Shown piece after piece: positions 47,710 through 56,241 of a stretch of DNA of 64,000 bases; the first letter of the stretch is position 1, and the number at the start of each line of letters is the position of its first letter. The notes below the pieces were generated by a model. That model did no database searches. It worked only from the letters and a program-made list of their open reading frames with translations, and was not told the DNA's origin. The DNA is from Ottowia sp. (lineage in GTDB: Bacteria > Pseudomonadota > Gammaproteobacteria > Burkholderiales > Burkholderiaceae_C): assembly GCA_023228705.1 (NCBI GenBank), contig JALOAS010000001.1, positions 23,195-87,194 of the forward strand, in the 5' to 3' direction. Position numbers and translations under genes: made by a program.

Positions 47710-48804
47710 ATGACGGCCCGGCAACCCGGGCGCAAGAGCCGCAGGGCGCCCGCCCCCAAGCGGGTTCACCTGGCACTGCAAGGCGGTGGCGCCTACGGTG
47801 CGTTCACCTGGGGCGCGCTGGACGCGCTGTTGCAGGATCCGCGCGTCACCTTTGCCGGCATCAGCGGCACCAGCGCCGGCGCACTCAACGCGGTGGCGGT
47901 GGCGCATGGCTGGGCCTGTGCCGAGGCCGACGCCGCTGATCCGGCCGAGGAGGCGCGGGTGGCGCTGGCCCATATCTGGCGCCGGGTCATGGGCTGGGGT
48001 GCCATGGGCAGCGGGCTGAGCCACCTTGGGCGCCTTATGCTGGGCGCCTTGCCGTCGTCGTGGACCCGCGTTTCGCCCTACCAGGTCAATGCGCTCGACT
48101 ACAACCCGCTGCGCGAGTTGCTGGTGGAGGTGATCGACTTCCAGCGTCTGGCCAGGCTGGCCTCGCCGCGCGTGTTCGTCACCGCCACCGAGGTGCAGAC
48201 CGGCCGCGCCGAGGTCTTCAGCGGCGCTCGCCTGAGTGCCGAGGCGGTGATTGCCTCCTCCTGCCTGCCGCAGCTGTTCCGGGCGCCCGAGATCAACGGC
48301 AAGATCTACTGGGACGGCGGCTATGCCAGCAACCCGGCGCTGGGGCCCCTGATTGAGATGGGCGAGACCGACGACATCCTGCTGATCCAGATCAATCCGT
48401 TGCGCCGGCAGGGCAAGCCCATCACGTCCGCGGCCATTGCCGACCGCGTCAATGACCTGACCTTCGGTGCCAGCCTGATCGCGCAGATGCGTACCGTGGC
48501 GCTGGTCAACGACCTGATCGAGCGCGGCGCGGCACCGCCGGGCGCGCGAACCATCCGCATGCACCGCATCGGCGGCGGTCCCACGCTGGATGACCTGCCG
48601 CCCAAGGCCAAGACGGTGCCGCAGCCGGTCACCGTGGAGAAGCTCTTTGACCGCGGTTCGGCAGCAGCCAAGCGCTGGCTGCGGCGCCACCTGGGCTCGG
48701 TCGGGCACAAGAGCAGCGTCAACATCGCGCGTGACTACGGCAACCCGCTGCAACTGGACTTTGGCACGTCAGGACCCGAGGGGGACGACGCGGATACGGA
48801 CTGA
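47710..48804 (+). CDS. Patatin-like phospholipase
   Basis: A 364-aa serine hydrolase predicted to deacylate lipids. The oxyanion loop LQGGGAYGAFTWGALD lies near residue 25, the nucleophile elbow GISGTSAGALNAV near 52 (Ser in GTSAG), and the catalytic Asp in WDGGYASNP near 205. There is no signal peptide, so it is probably cytoplasmic or delivered by another route. The N-terminus is basic (RKSRRAPAPKR). It lies between radC and the FKBP-ispH operon with no functional link that I can see. Confidence 0.9.
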   Translation: MTARQPGRKSRRAPAPKRVHLALQGGGAYGAFTWGALDALLQDPRVTFAGISGTSAGALNAVAVAHGWACAEADAADPAEEARVALAHIWRRVMGWGAMGSGLSHLGRLMLGALPSSWTRVSPYQVNALDYNPLRELLVEVIDFQRLARLASPRVFVTATEVQTGRAEVFSGARLSAEAVIASSCLPQLFRAPEINGKIYWDGGYASNPALGPLIEMGETDDILLIQINPLRRQGKPITSAAIADRVNDLTFGASLIAQMRTVALVNDLIERGAAPPGARTIRMHRIGGGPTLDDLPPKAKTVPQPVTVEKLFDRGSAAAKRWLRRHLGSVGHKSSVNIARDYGNPLQLDFGTSGPEGDDADTD

Positions 48805-48890
48805 GCCCGGTGCCAGCACTCCCACCGTATCGGCCAGGGGCTGGCCTCGCACAGGGTCGGCACTCCCAACCGCTGCGACCGGCCCGCCTT

Positions 48891-48920
48891 CCTGTGGGAG
48901 CGACGCCCCCCGTTGCGATT
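48891..48920 (+). repeat. REP-like unit 1
   Basis: CCTGTGGGAGCGACGCC followed by CCCCGTTGCGATT. It shares the GTGGGAGCG head and a GCGACG stem with unit 2, which is the form of REP elements in pseudomonads and xanthomonads. Confidence 0.75.
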
Positions 48921-48927
48921 CAGCCTT

Positions 48928-48957
48928 CCTGTGGGAGCGACGCCCCCGTCGCGATTC
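48928..48957 (+). repeat. REP-like unit 2
   Basis: CCTGTGGGAGCGACGCC followed by CCCGTCGCGATTC. The stem GCGACG/CGTCGC is perfect here. It lies eight bases from unit 1 in the same orientation and differs from it by few bases. Confidence 0.75.
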
Positions 48958-49063
48958 ATTGCCTCTCGTACTACCGTCAGGCCACGCTCGATTTCACAGC
49001 CGCATCGGCCAGAAGGCTGATCTCCTGCAGATGCAACTTCTGTCGGCACGGCGGAACTATCAC

Positions 49064-49092
49064 CCTGTGGGAGCGGCGCCATCGCTGCAATT
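49064..49092 (+). repeat. REP-like unit 3
   Basis: CCTGTGGGAGCGGCGCC followed by ATCGCTGCAATT. It has the same head as units 1 and 2 with a diverged stem. It is separated from unit 2 by about 105 bases. Confidence 0.65.
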
Positions 49093-49459
49093 CGGGGTGG
49101 ATACCCACGCCACTGTGTCAGATTCACGACCAAATCGAACGGCGAGCGGGCCTCCATCAAAAAATCTGACCGATTGCGGAGTATCTGCATGACGTCAGGC
49201 GGCGCCAGTTCACGGAAGAAAAAGCGGCATGCTTCAGCCCCAGCCGCTCCAATCCCCGCAAGGCATGCCCGAGAATGGGTTGTTTTCTACAATGGCCCCT
49301 GGTTCTTGCCTGCGCAAGCTGTTCGGCCACCGTGCAAGATCAGGGTGTTGCACGGCAAGTGCTTCAGGCCAAACCGCCGTCGGCACCCAGAGGCTGCAAG
49401 GGCCGTGCCCACGCGTCACCGGGTGCGCAGGCCCGCTTGTCAACCATCCCGACTCATCG

Positions 49460-49906
49460 ATGTCCCGCGTCAAGCCCGATTCTTTCGTCACGCTGCGCTA
49501 CCGCCTGTCGGGGTTGCAGGGCGACGTCATCAACACCTTTGGCCGTCGGCCGGCCACCCTGTCGCTGGGCCACGGTCAACTCACGCCGGCGTTGGAGCAG
49601 CGCCTGGTTGGCCTGGAGGAGGGCACGCGCACCACTATTGACATCCCGGCGGGCGAGGCCTTTGGCGAGCACAACCCGGACATGGTGCAGTGGTTGGCTC
49701 GCACGGACCTGGATCAGCTCAACGGCGGTGGCGGGGAGACCTATGATGTGGGAGAAGCACTGCAGTTTCCCGCGCCCGATGGCCAGGGCCAGATTGCTGC
49801 GGTCATCCGGGCCGTTGCGGCGGACGGCTCCCTGCAACTGGATTTCAACCATCCGCTGGCCGGTGAGCCGGTCACTTTTGAAGTCGAATTGGTAAGCGTT
49901 TTATGA
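49460..49906 (+). CDS. fkpB: FKBP-type peptidyl-prolyl isomerase (SlpA/FkpB-like)
   Basis: A 148-aa small FKBP of the SlyD/SlpA class. It begins MSRVKPDSFVTLRYRLSG, then shows TLSLGHGQLTPALEQRLVGLEEG and TIDIPAGEAFGEHNPDMVQ, the IF-domain segment, and LQLDFNHPLAGEPVTFEVELVSV at the end. It catalyses cis-trans isomerisation of prolyl bonds. I chose ATG 49460; a longer frame upstream runs through repeats. Its stop overlaps the ispH start (ATGA), the common slpA-ispH arrangement. Confidence 0.93.
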   Translation: MSRVKPDSFVTLRYRLSGLQGDVINTFGRRPATLSLGHGQLTPALEQRLVGLEEGTRTTIDIPAGEAFGEHNPDMVQWLARTDLDQLNGGGGETYDVGEALQFPAPDGQGQIAAVIRAVAADGSLQLDFNHPLAGEPVTFEVELVSVL

Positions 49907-50901
49907 TTGATTCAACAGCAGCCCAGGCAGTCGACCAGGCCGAGGTGATGCTGGCCGAACCACGTGGCTTTTGCGCAGGCGTTGACCGCGCCATCAAGAT
50001 CGTCGAGCATTGCCTGGTCAAGTTCGGGCCGCCCATCTACGTCAAGCACGAGATCGTGCACAACACCTTTGTGGTCAATGACCTGGAGCAAAAGGGCGCC
50101 GTCTTCATCGAGGACCTGGCCGACGTGCCCGCGGGCGCCATCCTCATCTTCAGCGCGCACGGCGTCCCCAAGTGGGTCGAACAAGAGGCCGAAGAGCGCG
50201 GCTTCCGGATCTTTGACGCGACCTGCCCGCTGGTGAAGAAGGTGCACGTCGAGGTGGCCAAGGCGCGGGCCGAGGAGTACGAATTCATCCTCATCGGGCA
50301 CCGCGGCCACCCCGAGGTGGAAGGCACCATGGGGCAGGTTGACGCGGGTGTCATCCACCTGGTCGAGACGGTGGAGGACGTGGCGCGCCTCAAGCCCCGG
50401 CAGGTGGACAAGCTGGCCGTGGCCACGCAGACCACGCTCAGCCTGGACGATGCCGCCGAGATCATGGACGCCATCAAGAAGCGTTTCCCCAACGTCCGCC
50501 AGCCCAAGCAGCAGGACATCTGCTACGCCACGCAGAACCGGCAGGACGCCGTCAAGCTCATGGCGCGCAGGGTGGAGGTCATGATCGTCGTTGGCAGCGC
50601 CACCAGCAGCAACACCAACCGCCTGCGCGAGGTGGCCGAGCGCCTGGGGACCCAGACCTACATGATCGACAGCCCCGACGAGCTGAAGCCCGAATGGGTT
50701 GTCGGCAAGTCGCGCATAGGCGTGACCGCCGGTGCCTCGGCGCCCGAGGTCCTGGTACAGGAAGTGCTGCAACGCCTGCGCAAGATGGGCGTCGCCAACG
50801 TGCGCAAGCTCAATGGCGTGCGCGAGAACATGAAGTTTCCATTGCCCAAGGGCCTGAAGCTCGATCCGGAAGCGGAGGCCAGGCTGGCGCACCTGCGCTG
50901 A
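49903..50901 (+). CDS. ispH: 4-Hydroxy-3-methylbut-2-enyl diphosphate reductase
   Basis: A 332-aa iron-sulfur enzyme that performs the last MEP-pathway step, making IPP and DMAPP. The three cluster cysteines are in EPRGFCAGVDRAI, DATCPLVKKVH and QDICYATQNRQ. HEIVHNTFVVNDLEQKGAVF, FSAHGVPKWV, IGHRGHPEVEGTMGQ and VGSATSSNTNRLREVA are also present. It is translationally coupled to fkpB. Its stop is followed by a 213-base gap before serS. Confidence 0.97.
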   Translation: MIDSTAAQAVDQAEVMLAEPRGFCAGVDRAIKIVEHCLVKFGPPIYVKHEIVHNTFVVNDLEQKGAVFIEDLADVPAGAILIFSAHGVPKWVEQEAEERGFRIFDATCPLVKKVHVEVAKARAEEYEFILIGHRGHPEVEGTMGQVDAGVIHLVETVEDVARLKPRQVDKLAVATQTTLSLDDAAEIMDAIKKRFPNVRQPKQQDICYATQNRQDAVKLMARRVEVMIVVGSATSSNTNRLREVAERLGTQTYMIDSPDELKPEWVVGKSRIGVTAGASAPEVLVQEVLQRLRKMGVANVRKLNGVRENMKFPLPKGLKLDPEAEARLAHLR

Positions 50902-51024
50902 GATTGGGCCATGCGGGGCGGTGGCGGCGCGCCGTCCGCTTCGTCCCCATGTGTGGCATGGATGCGGTTGGTTCGCCCGCGCGGAAGTGCGGGGCGCAGG
51001 CCGCTGCGGCGCACCACTGGCTGA

Positions 51025-52428
<1,404 letters not shown>

Positions 52429-52495
52429 GCCACCTGCCGTTGCTGAAACCACATCCGGGCCCCAGGTCAACCTGCTAAACTTACCGGCTTGTTGC

Positions 52496-52585
52496 GGAGA
52501 GGTGGCAGAGTGGTCGAATGCGCCGGACTCGAAATCCGGTATACAGGCAACTGTATCGTGGGTTCGAATCCCACCCTCTCCGCCA
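52496..52585 (+). tRNA. tRNA-Ser (anticodon CGA)
   Basis: A class II tRNA with a long variable arm. The acceptor stem GGAGAGG pairs with CCTCTCC, the discriminator base is G and CCA is encoded. The anticodon stem CCGGA/TCCGG flanks the loop CTCGAAA with CGA at 52530-52532, so it reads UCG. The variable arm is built on ATACAG/CTGTAT, and the T arm carries GTTCGAATC. Confidence 0.97.
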
Positions 52586-52733
52586 AAAGAAAATTCAAAG
52601 CCAGGGGTCGGGATGCAATTTCGCGGTCACCCCAAAGCTCCTTCCAGTGAGGTGGGCCGGCTGGTCGCGCGCAGAAAGTTGCTGCGGTGTTGCGCTGAGA
52701 TCCGCGTTGAAGGCCCACGCGACGGCCACGGGC

Positions 52734-53003
52734 TCACGTGCGCGCGGCGCGTACGAGTTGCTTGCAACCTGGAAGCCTTGAGACCTGTCGCGGATACGCC
52801 TTCCCCGTGCCCACCGGCTTCAGCTCACGCCCTGCGGCCTGCTCCTGCTCCACGTAGTCCGTGACGGTCCGTGTCATGGCCTGAGCCATCGCGTTGGCGT
52901 TGACGGCGTCACGCATGAAATCGCGGCCCTCGACCGCGGCCTGGTCCACCGCCCGGCGCAATTGCGTCACCTGGTCTCGCGCGGCGGGTTGCTCTGCTGT
53001 CAT
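52734..53003 (-). CDS. Small hypothetical protein
   Basis: An 89-aa predicted protein: MTAEQPAARDQVTQLRRAVD, then FMRDAVNANAMAQAMTRTVTDYVEQ, mostly helical and soluble with no signal peptide. The first 65 residues look like real coding sequence; the last 20 are more basic and of doubtful character. AAGGG lies about eight bases upstream of the ATG. It is downstream of pdxY on the same strand after 133 bases. I do not recognise a family. Confidence 0.5.
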   Translation of the reverse strand: MTAEQPAARDQVTQLRRAVDQAAVEGRDFMRDAVNANAMAQAMTRTVTDYVEQEQAAGRELKPVGTGKAYPRQVSRLPGCKQLVRAART

Positions 53004-53136
53004 CCTGCTGCCCTTTCCGTGTCTGTCGCCAATCGCCTTTCATTATTGCGCCAAATGCCCTGATTTGCGCTGGTTGGCAGCGCTGTTTGCAGCGATCGGG
53101 GCGCTGCGGACGCCGCCGGGTATGGGCTATGGGCTC

Positions 53137-54030
53137 TCAGATCCGGGTCACGCTGATGCCTTGGCGACTGAAGTCGGGGTCGGGCGCCTGGGGTGGCAGC
53201 AGCAGTTCGGCGCAATGCGCCTGCGCGGTGAGCCGCAGCGACTGCAGCACGCGGGCGCAGGCGGCTGTTGCAGCGTCCAGCAGGGATTCGCCCAGGACCA
53301 GGTGGCCGCTGAGGCTGGCGGCAAACAAGTCGCCCGTGCCCTTGGGCGCAATGGCGATTTCCGGATGCGCGATGATGTGGCAGTCTTGCGGTCGCACCAC
53401 CGCAAGCTGGATGGTGCCGGCCGGCGTCTGGCCGGGCGCCGCGCTGGTGACGATGACCCACTGCATGTGGCCGTGCAGCAGGCTGCGCGCTGCGGCAATG
53501 GTGTCTTGCAGGTCAGCGTCCGGCGCGGTGCCCGCCAGCGCGCTGAGCTCGAAGCTGTTGGGCGTGAGCCCGGAGGCTTGCGCCATCAGCTGCGACTTGT
53601 GCACTTCAACCAGCTCGGGCGCGACGTAAATGCCATGGTCATTGTCGCCAATGACCGGATCCACGATGACCTGCAGCACGGGATGGTCCGTCCGCAGCGC
53701 GGCAATCCAGTCGGCCAGCGCTGCCGCCTGCCCGGCGCTGCCCAGGTAGCCGCAGACGACGGCGCGCAGCGTGGTCAGCGCACCGCGCTGGTGCAGGTCG
53801 TCCAGGTGGCCGGCAAACCACTCCAGCGGGACGGGTCCGCCATGCTGGCTGGGGTAGTGCGGCGTGTTGCTGAGCAGCACGGTGGGCACGGCTGCCGCCG
53901 TCAGGCCCAGCGCGGCCAGCGTGGGCATGGCCACGTTGTTGCCAACGCGACCGTAAATGACCTGTGACTGCACCGAAACCACGTCCAGTGCCATGGGTAC
54001 GGTGCCGGGTGGCGGCCAGCGCCGCTTCAT
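53137..54030 (-). CDS. pdxY: Pyridoxal kinase PdxY
   Basis: A 297-aa ribokinase-superfamily enzyme that phosphorylates pyridoxal to PLP. DVVSVQSQVIYGRVGNNVAM at the N-terminus, VIVDPVIGDNDHGIYVAPEL near residue 120, TPNSFELSALAG near 150 and the anion-hole PKGTGDLFAASLSGHLV near 230 are family motifs; Asp in GTGD is the catalytic base. The ATG at 54030 overlaps the yggS stop by four bases, so I kept the longer start; ATG 53994 is the alternative. With yggS it forms a vitamin B6 pair. Confidence 0.93.
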   Translation of the reverse strand: MKRRWPPPGTVPMALDVVSVQSQVIYGRVGNNVAMPTLAALGLTAAAVPTVLLSNTPHYPSQHGGPVPLEWFAGHLDDLHQRGALTTLRAVVCGYLGSAGQAAALADWIAALRTDHPVLQVIVDPVIGDNDHGIYVAPELVEVHKSQLMAQASGLTPNSFELSALAGTAPDADLQDTIAAARSLLHGHMQWVIVTSAAPGQTPAGTIQLAVVRPQDCHIIAHPEIAIAPKGTGDLFAASLSGHLVLGESLLDAATAACARVLQSLRLTAQAHCAELLLPPQAPDPDFSRQGISVTRI

Positions 54031-54818
54031 GGCCTTTTCTGGCCAGCGGGCCAGTAATACGCGTCGGGGGTCGCGCGGGCGCCAAAAATGGCCTGGCCCA
54101 CGCGCACGATGGTGGCGCCTTCCTCGATGGCGATTTCAAAGTCGCCGGACATGCCCATGGACAGCTCGTCCATGGCGATGCCCTCGGGTGCATCCTGGCG
54201 CAGCTGGTCGCGCAGCGTGCGCAGCAGCACGAAGCACTGACGCACGCGTTCGGCGTCGCTGGAAAACAGCGCCAGCGTCATCAGGCCGCGCACGCGCAGG
54301 CTGGAGAACGCCGGCAGCTGCCGGACGAAGTCCTGGACCGCGTCGGGTGCCAGGCCGAACTTGCTGTCTTCGCCCGAGGTGTTGACCTGTACCAGCACGT
54401 CCAGCGCGCGGCCCTCCTGCTGCAGGCGGCGGTCCAGCGTCCTGGCCAGGCTGAGCCGGTCCAGCGCGTGGAACTCGGTAACAAAGCGCGCGACGTCCCG
54501 GGCCTTGTTGCTCTGCAGGTGGCCGATGAGCGACCAGTTGAGATCGGTCAGGTCAGCCATGGCTTCCCATTTGCCATAGGCTTCCTGCACCTTGTTCTCG
54601 CCAAGCTGGCGGCAGCCTGCTGCGTACGCCATGCGGATGCGGTCTTCGGGCACGGTCTTGCTCACCGGCAGCAGGCGCACGCCGGATGGATCGCGCCCGG
54701 CACGCTCGCAGGCGGCGTTGATGCGTGCCCGTATGGCCGCCAGGTTGTGCTTGAAGTCAGCCACCGAGCCGGCCGTGGCGTAGCGGCCGTGCTGGTCGTG
54801 ATGGGTCTGTGTTTGCAT
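54027..54818 (-). CDS. YggS family PLP-binding protein (PLP homeostasis)
   Basis: A 263-aa protein with the fold of the alanine racemase N-terminal domain. The PLP lysine is in RLLPVSKTVPEDRIRMAYAA near residue 54. GENKVQEAYGKWEAM, WSLIGHLQSNKARDVARF, VQVNTSGEDSKFGL, ELSMGMSGDFEIAIEEGAT and VRVGQAIFGAR follow. It has no known catalysis and buffers PLP; loss disturbs B6 and amino-acid pools in other bacteria. The N-terminal 20 residues (MQTQTHHDQHGRYATAGSVA) extend beyond the usual length. It is translationally coupled to pdxY. Confidence 0.94.
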   Translation of the reverse strand: MQTQTHHDQHGRYATAGSVADFKHNLAAIRARINAACERAGRDPSGVRLLPVSKTVPEDRIRMAYAAGCRQLGENKVQEAYGKWEAMADLTDLNWSLIGHLQSNKARDVARFVTEFHALDRLSLARTLDRRLQQEGRALDVLVQVNTSGEDSKFGLAPDAVQDFVRQLPAFSSLRVRGLMTLALFSSDAERVRQCFVLLRTLRDQLRQDAPEGIAMDELSMGMSGDFEIAIEEGATIVRVGQAIFGARATPDAYYWPAGQKRP

Positions 54819-55053
54819 GGGCGTACGGATCCTTGTCTGAGGGGATGCTTGCCGGCCGCGAGCGCCATGGCAAGCATGAACCGGTCCGGGATCTGGAGCC
54901 GGCCGGGCCGGCAGGCATGTCTTTCAACCTTGACCGGGCCGCAAGGAGGTGCCGGCTCTGAAAATCTACGGCGGCGCAGCGCCAGGCGCGAGATTCTGTT
55001 GTTTTGCCGCGAACATCAGGCGCTGGCGTGGGCCAGCGCGCGCGGCAAGGCGC

Positions 55054-55218
55054 TCAGCTGCCGCCCTGCTGGGCGCGCTTGCCGGGATTTTTCTTGCCGC
55101 GTATGTGCGCGCCACGCTCCTGGCTGACCTTTTGGCCGCGCGCCTGCTTGCGCTTGGGTGCGCCCGGCAGTGGCGGCGTGGCCTTGCGCATGGCTTCGGT
55201 AACGATCTTGTTTCCCAT
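55054..55218 (-). CDS. 54-aa highly basic protein, unknown function
   Basis: A short frame, MGNKIVTEAMRKATPPLPGA followed by PKRKQARGQKVSQERGAHIR and GKKNPGKRAQQGGS. It is rich in Lys, Arg and Gly with no hydrophobic core, so it is likely nucleic-acid- or ribosome-associated and disordered. AAAGGA lies seven bases before the ATG, and the frame has ordered composition, unlike the overlapping 94-residue frame in another register. I do not recognise a family. It lies between yggS and an EcsC-like gene on the same strand. Confidence 0.6.
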   Translation of the reverse strand: MGNKIVTEAMRKATPPLPGAPKRKQARGQKVSQERGAHIRGKKNPGKRAQQGGS

Positions 55219-55296
55219 GGGGAATTCCTTTGTGTCAAGAATGAAAGCAAGTCAACCGCATATTCTCGCTCATGCGGCGCCGCGGAGCGGCTGCGC

Positions 55297-55899
55297 TCAG
55301 CCGGGTTTCGGCAGGCGGTTGGCGACGGGGGTTTCCGGCGCCGGCGCGGACAGGGCAGGAACGGCGCTGGCCACGCGTACGCAGTCGCGGATGTGCTGCT
55401 CGGCCAGCAGGGTCAGGATCGAATAGCCCAGGACCCCGGAGACGGCCTGTCCTGCCAGCGGGACGTACTTGCTGGCTTGCGCCACCGTCAGGCGCATGCC
55501 CACCGTGCGGACGAATTGCAGCGCCAGCTTTTGCGTCACGGTACGGCCCACGAGGATGGAGCCGGCCATGCTGGCCACCTTCTGGACCTGTGCCCGGTCT
55601 GGCGCGCTCAGCTGGCTGATCTGCACCGGTGCCAGCCCGAATTGCCGGTTGATTTCCGGCAGCAACTGGGTCAGCATGGCCGCGTCAACGGCCCAGTCCA
55701 GGCCGGGCAGCGGCACGGCGCCAGCCACGGCAGCGCTCACCGCCCGGCGCCGCACGAGCTTGCGCGAGCGCAGGACAGCGGCCTGCAGCCGGGGATGGCC
55801 GGCGGCCAGCGCCAGCGCGTCTGGCCGTCGCGGCCGCAGGCGCGGCAGCGACGGGAGTTGCGGCAATGGGGGCAATCGGGGGCGCATGGTCGCAGTCAA
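55297..55899 (-). CDS. EcsC/DUF697-like membrane-associated protein
   Basis: A 200-aa protein. After a basic proline-rich N-terminus it reads RRRAVSAAVAGAVPLPGLDWAVDAAMLTQLLPEINRQFGL, split here as AVPLPGLDWAVDAAMLTQLL and PEINRQFGL, then VGRTVTQKLALQFVRTVG and AKYVPLAGQAVSG-like (SKYVPLAGQAVSGVLGYS). This pattern of small-residue amphipathic helices resembles EcsC- and DUF697-type proteins; I am not certain of the family. The start is 55899 or ATG 55887. It is downstream of the GlsB-like gene with a nine-base gap. Confidence 0.65.
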   Translation of the reverse strand: MTATMRPRLPPLPQLPSLPRLRPRRPDALALAAGHPRLQAAVLRSRKLVRRRAVSAAVAGAVPLPGLDWAVDAAMLTQLLPEINRQFGLAPVQISQLSAPDRAQVQKVASMAGSILVGRTVTQKLALQFVRTVGMRLTVAQASKYVPLAGQAVSGVLGYSILTLLAEQHIRDCVRVASAVPALSAPAPETPVANRLPKPG

Positions 55900-55908
55900 A
55901 GCCTTTGC

Positions 55909-56148
55909 TCAGCGGAGCACCGCATAGATCCACAGCAGGATCATGGCACCGATCACCGATGCGATCCAGCCCGCAGTCTGGCCCGGGCCGTACAGGCCGA
56001 GCAACTGGCCGCCGTAGCTGCCAACGACAGCGCCGCCCATGCCGATGAGCGTGGTCAGGATGATGCCCATCCCTTGCCGGCCCGGCATGAGGGCGCGCGC
56101 GATGAGCCCGACGACAAAGCCGATCACGATGGTCGTCAACAGGGTCAT
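55909..56148 (-). CDS. GlsB/YeaQ/YmgE family membrane protein
   Basis: A 79-aa protein with three hydrophobic segments and the transglycosylase-associated-protein pattern: TIVIGFVVGLIARALMPGRQGMGIILTTLIG, split as GFVVGLIARALMPGRQGMG, then GMGGAVVGSYGGQLLGLYG and a final SVIGAMILLWIYAVLR. Members are induced by stress in several bacteria but have no defined activity. I chose ATG 56148; the longer frame has a non-hydrophobic extension. It forms a possible two-gene unit with the EcsC-like gene. Confidence 0.87.
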   Translation of the reverse strand: MTLLTTIVIGFVVGLIARALMPGRQGMGIILTTLIGMGGAVVGSYGGQLLGLYGPGQTAGWIASVIGAMILLWIYAVLR

Positions 56149-56241
56149 GTTGCGGGTGTCTCCTGCTTGTACGCCAAGGCCGGCGCGGGGACTCTGGCAG
56201 ACGGATGGCACGCTCCGCATATGGGGGGGTGCGGCCGGCTT

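Larger units (their letters stand above)
48805..49459. other. Repeat-containing intergenic region upstream of FKBP gene
   Basis: 655 bases with no supported gene. It contains three REP-like units (given separately). A TACAAT at 49289-49294 about 170 bases before the FKBP start is a candidate -10. Frames found here translate the repeats and have no family similarity. Confidence 0.5.

Noticed and set aside
48735..49190. A 151-residue minus-strand frame over the REP-like units
   Set aside because: It translates the repeats and overlaps the end of the patatin gene.
52467..52718. An 83-residue minus-strand frame over the tRNA-Ser gene
   Set aside because: It lies across a well-formed tRNA and has no independent support.
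52496..52733. Integration site of a genomic island at tRNA-Ser
   Set aside because: No integrase gene and no repeat of the tRNA 3' end appear downstream within the window.
54966..55250. A 94-residue minus-strand frame overlapping the 54-residue basic protein
   Set aside because: The 54-residue frame in another register has a better ribosome-binding site and more protein-like composition.
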